A stretch of 64,000 bases of DNA from Geomonas limicola (GTDB lineage: Bacteria > Desulfobacterota > Desulfuromonadia > Geobacterales > Geobacteraceae): the NCBI RefSeq assembly GCF_014193675.1, contig NZ_BLXZ01000002.1:682001-746000 (forward strand). Direction: 5' to 3'. Numbering within the stretch: the stretch's first letter is position 1; every line of letters begins with the position of its first letter. The position numbers were made by a program, and so were the translations under genes. Of this stretch, positions 59,888 to 64,000 are shown piece by piece. The notes under the pieces were generated by a model. The model saw nothing but the letters and a program-made list of their open reading frames with translations, was not told where the DNA came from and made no database searches.

Positions 59888-61056
59888 GGGACCGGGACGC
59901 TCCGGAAACGCTCTACCGCCTCCGGGATCCCCGCCTCGGTGATGTTGCCGAAGGCGAGCCGCAGGTAGGGCTCGAGCCCCGGACCGAAGACCTCGCCCGG
60001 CAAGAGCAGCATGGCGTACTCCTGCGCCAGGCGCCGGGCCACCGCCCGCCCCGATTCCCCTGTGAAGGGGTGCCGCACCCAGCCGAAGAAGGGACCGCTC
60101 GCCACCAGGGTGAACGGGTTCCCCGGCCGGGAGCATTCCGCCACGAAGACCTCGTGCCGGCGCTCCATGGTCACCCGGTTTCCCGCCACCCAATCCCCCA
60201 GATTTTCCATCCCGAAGCGCACCGCATGCTGGGTCAGCCGTGGCTGGCAGACCGCCATGGTGTCCTGCGCCTTGAGCGCGTGTCCTATGAACTCCTCGGA
60301 GGCGACCAGCATCCCGGCCCGGTAGCCGGTGAGGGCGAAGGTCTTGCCGAACGAGGTGATCTGGACGAAGTGGTCCATCCAGCGCGGTTTCTCGAACAGG
60401 GCGTGGGGGCGCACCCCGCCGGTCAGGAAGCTGTGGTAGGTTTCGTCCAGGATGAGGGCGATGCCGTGGCGGGCCGCCAGGTCGTAGAGCCGCTCCACCA
60501 TTTCCGGGGGGAGCACGGCGCCGGTCGGGTTACTGGGGGTGACCAACAGGATGGCGCGGGTGCGCGGGCCGATCAGGGAGGCGATCCGGTCCGGGTCGGG
60601 GAGTCCGCGGCGGGACTCGTCGAAGGGGGCGAAGACGCAGCGGATCCCCAGCATGGCAAGCGCCATGGGGTGGTCGAAGTAGGCGGGGAGCTGCACGATC
60701 ACCTCGTCGCCGGCGCGGCACAGGGTGACCATGGCGAGCCAGAAGGCCTGGCTCGCACCGACGCTGAGCAGGATCTGGCGCGGGTTGAGCTGCGCCCCGT
60801 ACTGGAGACGGTAGCCGGCGCAGATCGCCTCGCGCACCTCGACGAGCCCCTCGTCCGGGGTGTAGCGCGAGGTGAGCGGGTCCTCCACAAGGTGGGCGAG
60901 GTGCCGGACCAGGGCGGGGGCGGGGGGGTAATCGGGCACTGCCTGGCAGAGGTCGATGAGCGGCAGTTCGGGGTCGGCGGCGGCGAGCCACCCCCGCACC
61001 TCGGAGATGGGGGGCGGGTGCACCCCGCGGATCAGCTCGGAGATGGGAAACTGCAT
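59884..61056 (-). CDS. PLP-dependent class I/II aminotransferase
   Basis: 390 aa, fold-type I. SNPTGAVLPPEMVERL, ALILDETYHSFL with the Asp that holds the pyridine nitrogen, and SFGKTFALTGYRAG with the PLP-binding Lys are present; RLAFGNI near the C-terminus carries the substrate-carboxylate Arg. Probably an aspartate- or aromatic-type transaminase; specificity not deducible. It ends four bases before the pilT-direction genes begin (stop of pilT 61061), so it may be co-transcribed behind pilT. Confidence 0.9.
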   Translation of the reverse strand: MQFPISELIRGVHPPPISEVRGWLAAADPELPLIDLCQAVPDYPPAPALVRHLAHLVEDPLTSRYTPDEGLVEVREAICAGYRLQYGAQLNPRQILLSVGASQAFWLAMVTLCRAGDEVIVQLPAYFDHPMALAMLGIRCVFAPFDESRRGLPDPDRIASLIGPRTRAILLVTPSNPTGAVLPPEMVERLYDLAARHGIALILDETYHSFLTGGVRPHALFEKPRWMDHFVQITSFGKTFALTGYRAGMLVASEEFIGHALKAQDTMAVCQPRLTQHAVRFGMENLGDWVAGNRVTMERRHEVFVAECSRPGNPFTLVASGPFFGWVRHPFTGESGRAVARRLAQEYAMLLLPGEVFGPGLEPYLRLAFGNITEAGIPEAVERFRSVPVP

Positions 61057-61060
61057 GTTC

Positions 61061-62137
61061 TCACCCCTGACCCGCCTCTTTCGAAGGGAGGTGCTGCTCG
61101 AAGAGTTTCTTGTCGTTGCAGCAGCGGTAGGCTTCCTCGGGCGCGACCTTCTTGGTCTTCAAAAGGTCCAGGATGTGCTGGTCCATGAGCTGCATGCCGT
61201 CTCTTCGGGCAGTCTGCATGATCGAGGGGATCTGGAAGGTCTTCCCTTCGCGGATCAGGTTGCCGATGGCCGGGGTCCCGACCATGATCTCCAGGGCGGC
61301 CACGCGTCCCTTGCCGTCGGACGACTTCAGGAGCTGCTGGCAGATCACCCCCTTGAGCGCCTCGGAGAGGACGGCGCGCACCTGCTCCTGGGCGTCCTTG
61401 GGGAAGACGTCCACGATGCGGTCCACGGTCTTCGCCGCGGAGGCGGTGTGCAGGGTCCCGAAGACCAGGTGACCGGTCTCGGCGGCGCTCATGGCGAGGT
61501 GGATGGTCTCCAGGTCGCGCATCTCGCCCACCAGGATGACGTCCGGGTCCTCGCGCAACGCGGCCCTGAGCGCCGTGGCGAAGCTGTCCGAGTGCTCCCC
61601 GATCTGGCGCTGGTTGAACAGCGACATCTTGTTCTCGTGGATGAACTCGAGCGGGTCCTCCAGGGTGATGATGTGCTCAGAGCGGGTCGAGTTGATCAGG
61701 TCGATCATGGCGGCAAGGGTGGTGGACTTGCCGGAGCCGGTCGGACCGGTGACCAGCACGAGTCCCTTCTTGAGCCCGGTGAGGTTGCGCACCGCGTCGG
61801 GGAGCCCGAGGTCGTCGGCCGAGAGGATCTTGCTCGGAATGATCCTGAACACCGCCGCGATACCCCGGTGCTGCATCATGAGGTTACCGCGGAAGCGGGC
61901 GAGTCCCGGGACCGAGTAGGCGAAGTCGAGGTCGTGGTGCTCCTCGAACTCCTCGCGCTGCGCCTGGGTGAGGATCTCGAACAGGATCGCCTTGAGTTCC
62001 TCGTGCCCCAGCGCCTTGAAGTTCTGCCGTTCCATCTCGCCGCGCAGGCGGAAGATCGGCGGAGCCCCGGTGGAGAGGTGCAGGTCCGAGGCCCCCTTGT
62101 CGCTCATCAGCTTGAACAGCGCATCAATTCGTGCCAT
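61061..62137 (-). CDS. pilT: PilT twitching-motility ATPase
   Basis: 358 aa, hexameric retraction ATPase of type IV pili. ARIDALFKLMSDKGASDLHL is the standard start; Walker A is VTGPTGSGKSTTLA (about 128-141), Walker B is DVILVGEMRD, the His box HLVFGTLHTASAAKTVDRI, and the PilT-specific retraction motif appears as GNLIREGKTFQI (AIRNLIRE in other PilTs). ATG 62137 has GGAG seven bases upstream. It lies 12 bases behind the PilB-like gene. Confidence 0.96.
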   Translation of the reverse strand: MARIDALFKLMSDKGASDLHLSTGAPPIFRLRGEMERQNFKALGHEELKAILFEILTQAQREEFEEHHDLDFAYSVPGLARFRGNLMMQHRGIAAVFRIIPSKILSADDLGLPDAVRNLTGLKKGLVLVTGPTGSGKSTTLAAMIDLINSTRSEHIITLEDPLEFIHENKMSLFNQRQIGEHSDSFATALRAALREDPDVILVGEMRDLETIHLAMSAAETGHLVFGTLHTASAAKTVDRIVDVFPKDAQEQVRAVLSEALKGVICQQLLKSSDGKGRVAALEIMVGTPAIGNLIREGKTFQIPSIMQTARRDGMQLMDQHILDLLKTKKVAPEEAYRCCNDKKLFEQHLPSKEAGQG

Positions 62138-62149
62138 TGCTGGTCTCCG

Positions 62150-63808
62150 TCATAGAAGGATCGAGGCGACGTACTCACCCGGGGAGATCTCGCCGCGCTC
62201 CAAGAGCTGGGCCCCCTCCTCGGTGATGCCGCGATACCCGTTGTCTTTCATGTAGCTTATGATGTCGGCACTCTTGCGGATGGTCTCGAAAATCTCGAGA
62301 AACGCCGCGTCGAAGCGGATCACGTCCACCAGGTAGCGCCTGCCGCTGTACCCGGTGAAGTCGCACTCGGGGCAGCCGTGCGGGCGGTAGTAGTCCCCCC
62401 GGTGCGGCGGCAGCCTGAGGGCGGCGAGTTCCTCGGCGGTCGGCTGGTAGCGCTCCTTGCAGCTCGGGCAGAGCAGCTGCACCCCCTTGCAGGAGAGCAC
62501 CCCCTTGAGCTGGCTGGGGACCAGGAAGTTCTTCTGGTGCAGGTAGAGGAGCTGCTTGAGCACCCCCCCCTTGCTGCCGTGGGCGAGCCCCGCCAGGACC
62601 TTCTTGCCGCGCAACACCGCCTTGCTGGCCGAGATGAAGGCGGCGGTCTCGCTGGCGTCGTCCAGCACCAGGAGGTCGGGGTCGTGCTCGAGCAGCGCGG
62701 CGACGGTGCCTGCCACGCCGTCCGTGGCACCGGAGCCGGCCGGGATGCGCGGAAAGACCTTCTTGCCCCGCCCCAGCCGCTCGCCTACCAAGAGTACCGA
62801 TTTGCCGCCGGTATCGCAGCTGTCCAGCACCAAGTCGATGAGCCGGCAGCGCTCCTCCGGGTCGCGCTGGGCGATCAGGAGCAGCCCGTCGGGTGCCTGC
62901 ACCAGCTCTTCGAGGTCGCGGAACTTGGAGGGGGAGAGCTGCAGGTCGGCAAGCACCTCCAGGCGCGGCGCCGAGAGCTGCAGCTTGAGGGTCACGTAGT
63001 CGCCGCCGTCACCCCCCAGGAGCAGCGCCTGGAAGGGGATCCGTTTCCCCTGCCAGAGGAAGCTCAAAAGCCCCGAGCAGGCAAGCCCCGGCTCCCCGGG
63101 GAGCTTGGCGAGCTTGCGGATGCGCTGGGTGAGGTTCGCGTAGTAGGTAAGTTCGAGCCGCCCCACTTCGTTGGTCTGCCCGGCGTTGCGCGCCACCAGG
63201 AGCACCCGGTCGCCCAGGGGCTGCAGGGAGAGGCTGGCGTATTTCTGCTGCACGATGCGCAGCAGGAGGTGGTTCAAAAGGAGCGCGCAGCTCAGGTCGG
63301 CGTTGATCGCCTCGATGACCTTGGCCGGGAACAGGGCCGAGCTGAAACCCAGGTCGGAGCCCCCCTGGTCCGGCCCGTAGGCGAGCTCCTGCATCTCGCG
63401 GATCTCGCGGATCAGTCCCACCGAGATGCCGATCTGGCAGCCGGTCACGCGGCCCAGCGCCTCGATGGCTTCCTGGTTCAGGGGATCGGCCATGGCGACC
63501 GAGAGTTCGTTGCCGGAGAGGAAGACCGGGAAGAGCTGGTAGCGCCTGGCGAGCGCGGCGGGGACCCGTTCGACCGCGGCGGCGTCCAGGTTGTCCTTCC
63601 TGAGGCGGACGTAGGGGATGTTCAACTGGTGGGCCAGCGCCCAGTCGATATCCTCCTGGGTCACCACCCCTTGGCGGACCAGGGCTTCGCCGACACGGCA
63701 GCCGGAAACCTTCTGTTCCTCGAGCGCAGCCTTGAGCTCCTGTTCCGTGATGATCTGCGATTTGAAGAGGACGGCCCCAATGGAGCCTTCCTTGACGAGC
63801 CCGTTCAT
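62150..63808 (-). CDS. GspE/PilB-like protein with degenerate ATPase core
   Basis: 552 aa from ATG 63808 (GGAGG seven bases upstream). Residues 1-150 are an MshEN/T2SSE_N-type domain (IGAVLFKSQIITEQELKAAL, VVTQEDIDWALAHQLNIPYV). The ATPase half keeps the zinc tetracysteine (CPSCKERY ... CPECDFTGYSGR), but the expected Walker A reads IAQRDPEERCRLIDL, and the Walker B/Asp box is DLLVLDDASE. The protein therefore probably does not hydrolyse ATP and may act as a regulator or c-di-GMP-binding adaptor of the neighbouring PilT or of the pilus base. Confidence 0.85.
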   Translation of the reverse strand: MNGLVKEGSIGAVLFKSQIITEQELKAALEEQKVSGCRVGEALVRQGVVTQEDIDWALAHQLNIPYVRLRKDNLDAAAVERVPAALARRYQLFPVFLSGNELSVAMADPLNQEAIEALGRVTGCQIGISVGLIREIREMQELAYGPDQGGSDLGFSSALFPAKVIEAINADLSCALLLNHLLLRIVQQKYASLSLQPLGDRVLLVARNAGQTNEVGRLELTYYANLTQRIRKLAKLPGEPGLACSGLLSFLWQGKRIPFQALLLGGDGGDYVTLKLQLSAPRLEVLADLQLSPSKFRDLEELVQAPDGLLLIAQRDPEERCRLIDLVLDSCDTGGKSVLLVGERLGRGKKVFPRIPAGSGATDGVAGTVAALLEHDPDLLVLDDASETAAFISASKAVLRGKKVLAGLAHGSKGGVLKQLLYLHQKNFLVPSQLKGVLSCKGVQLLCPSCKERYQPTAEELAALRLPPHRGDYYRPHGCPECDFTGYSGRRYLVDVIRFDAAFLEIFETIRKSADIISYMKDNGYRGITEEGAQLLERGEISPGEYVASILL

Positions 63809-63917
63809 AGCCACACCTCCAGGGATAGTCAGACGGACGGCAAAGAGGAAATGTACCCGAAAAAGGAAGTGTCGACAACCTTTACTTTGACAGCCGCTTC
63901 ATGGTAGTTTACCGCGA

Positions 63918-63946
63918 TTGACAGTTGACAATGGACAATTGACAAT
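63918..63946. repeat. short tandem repeat TTGACA-type
   Basis: TTGACAGTTGACAATGGACA followed by ATTGACAAT: four near-copies of a seven- to nine-base unit in the region upstream of the PilB-like gene. It imitates -35 boxes but is a simple repeat seen in many genomes. Confidence 0.6.
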
Positions 63947-64000
63947 GCTTTAACCTGGCGTCCTCATCGGTTGATCTGAGGGCGTCTCGTATTTTCGATC

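Noticed and set aside
59320-61188. 622-codon open frame across the REC-PilZ and aminotransferase genes
   Set aside because: It covers parts of two genuine genes of different strand in shadow frames; composition is Arg/Gly/Pro/His rich and no domain is visible.

Overview
The window looks like a chromosome segment of a Geobacter/Geomonas-type bacterium (Desulfuromonadota). This is inferred from the GC-rich core genes (glmU, glmS, pilT with a PilB-like partner, REC-PilZ and corrinoid-methyltransferase signalling genes) and from their arrangement; no rRNA or tRNA gene is present to confirm it.

Layout. (1) 1-5044 is core chromosome: a B12-binding radical SAM gene running off the left edge, a small conserved gene, then glmU and glmS. 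(2) 5050-48506 is a complete Tn7-like transposon of 43,457 bp inserted just downstream of glmS. Its ends can be read to the base: a 5-bp target duplication GCGAG lies at 5045-5049 and 48507-48511, both termini begin TGTCTGG, and arrays of ~20-bp TnsB-type sites sit inside each end. The glmS-proximal end carries tnsA, tnsB, tnsC, a 618-aa tnsD/tniQ and a second, shorter tniQ with a C-terminal Cys/His finger. (3) 48512-64000 is core chromosome again: the displaced glmS terminator, a 21 x 21-bp minisatellite, a GT-D-fold gene, a secreted DUF11-type protein, a corrinoid protein/methyltransferase/DUF1638-kinase operon, two response regulators, an aminotransferase, pilT and a degenerate PilB-like gene.

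The transposon cargo has two parts. 14.3-40.2 kb is a redox/efflux island: a YqhC-like AraC regulator, three aldo-keto reductases, a YqhD/Bdh-type iron alcohol dehydrogenase, several SDR and NAD(P)-binding reductases, flavodoxin and FMN-reductase proteins, a cupin, a metallo-beta-lactamase-fold hydrolase, three MFS-type transporters, a NemR-like TetR regulator, an RND tripartite pump and an Old Yellow Enzyme. A bipartite motif repeated at three promoters and a NemR-box-like operator repeated at three places suggest two regulons. The likely common purpose is defence against reactive aldehydes, quinones or other electrophiles (inference from family membership).

40.3-48.3 kb is a probable defence segment: a DUF6527-like fragment, a DUF4238 protein, a 1795-aa protein joining a PD-(D/E)XK-like N-terminus to a P-loop NTPase and a long C-terminal region (Avs/STAND-like), and an AbiEi-like antitoxin gene near the far end. 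The DUF4238/giant-NTPase pair is the best candidate for an undescribed system. Extra TnsB-like sites at 47.5-47.7 kb suggest the far end is composite, possibly the remains of two tandem insertions at the same glmS site.
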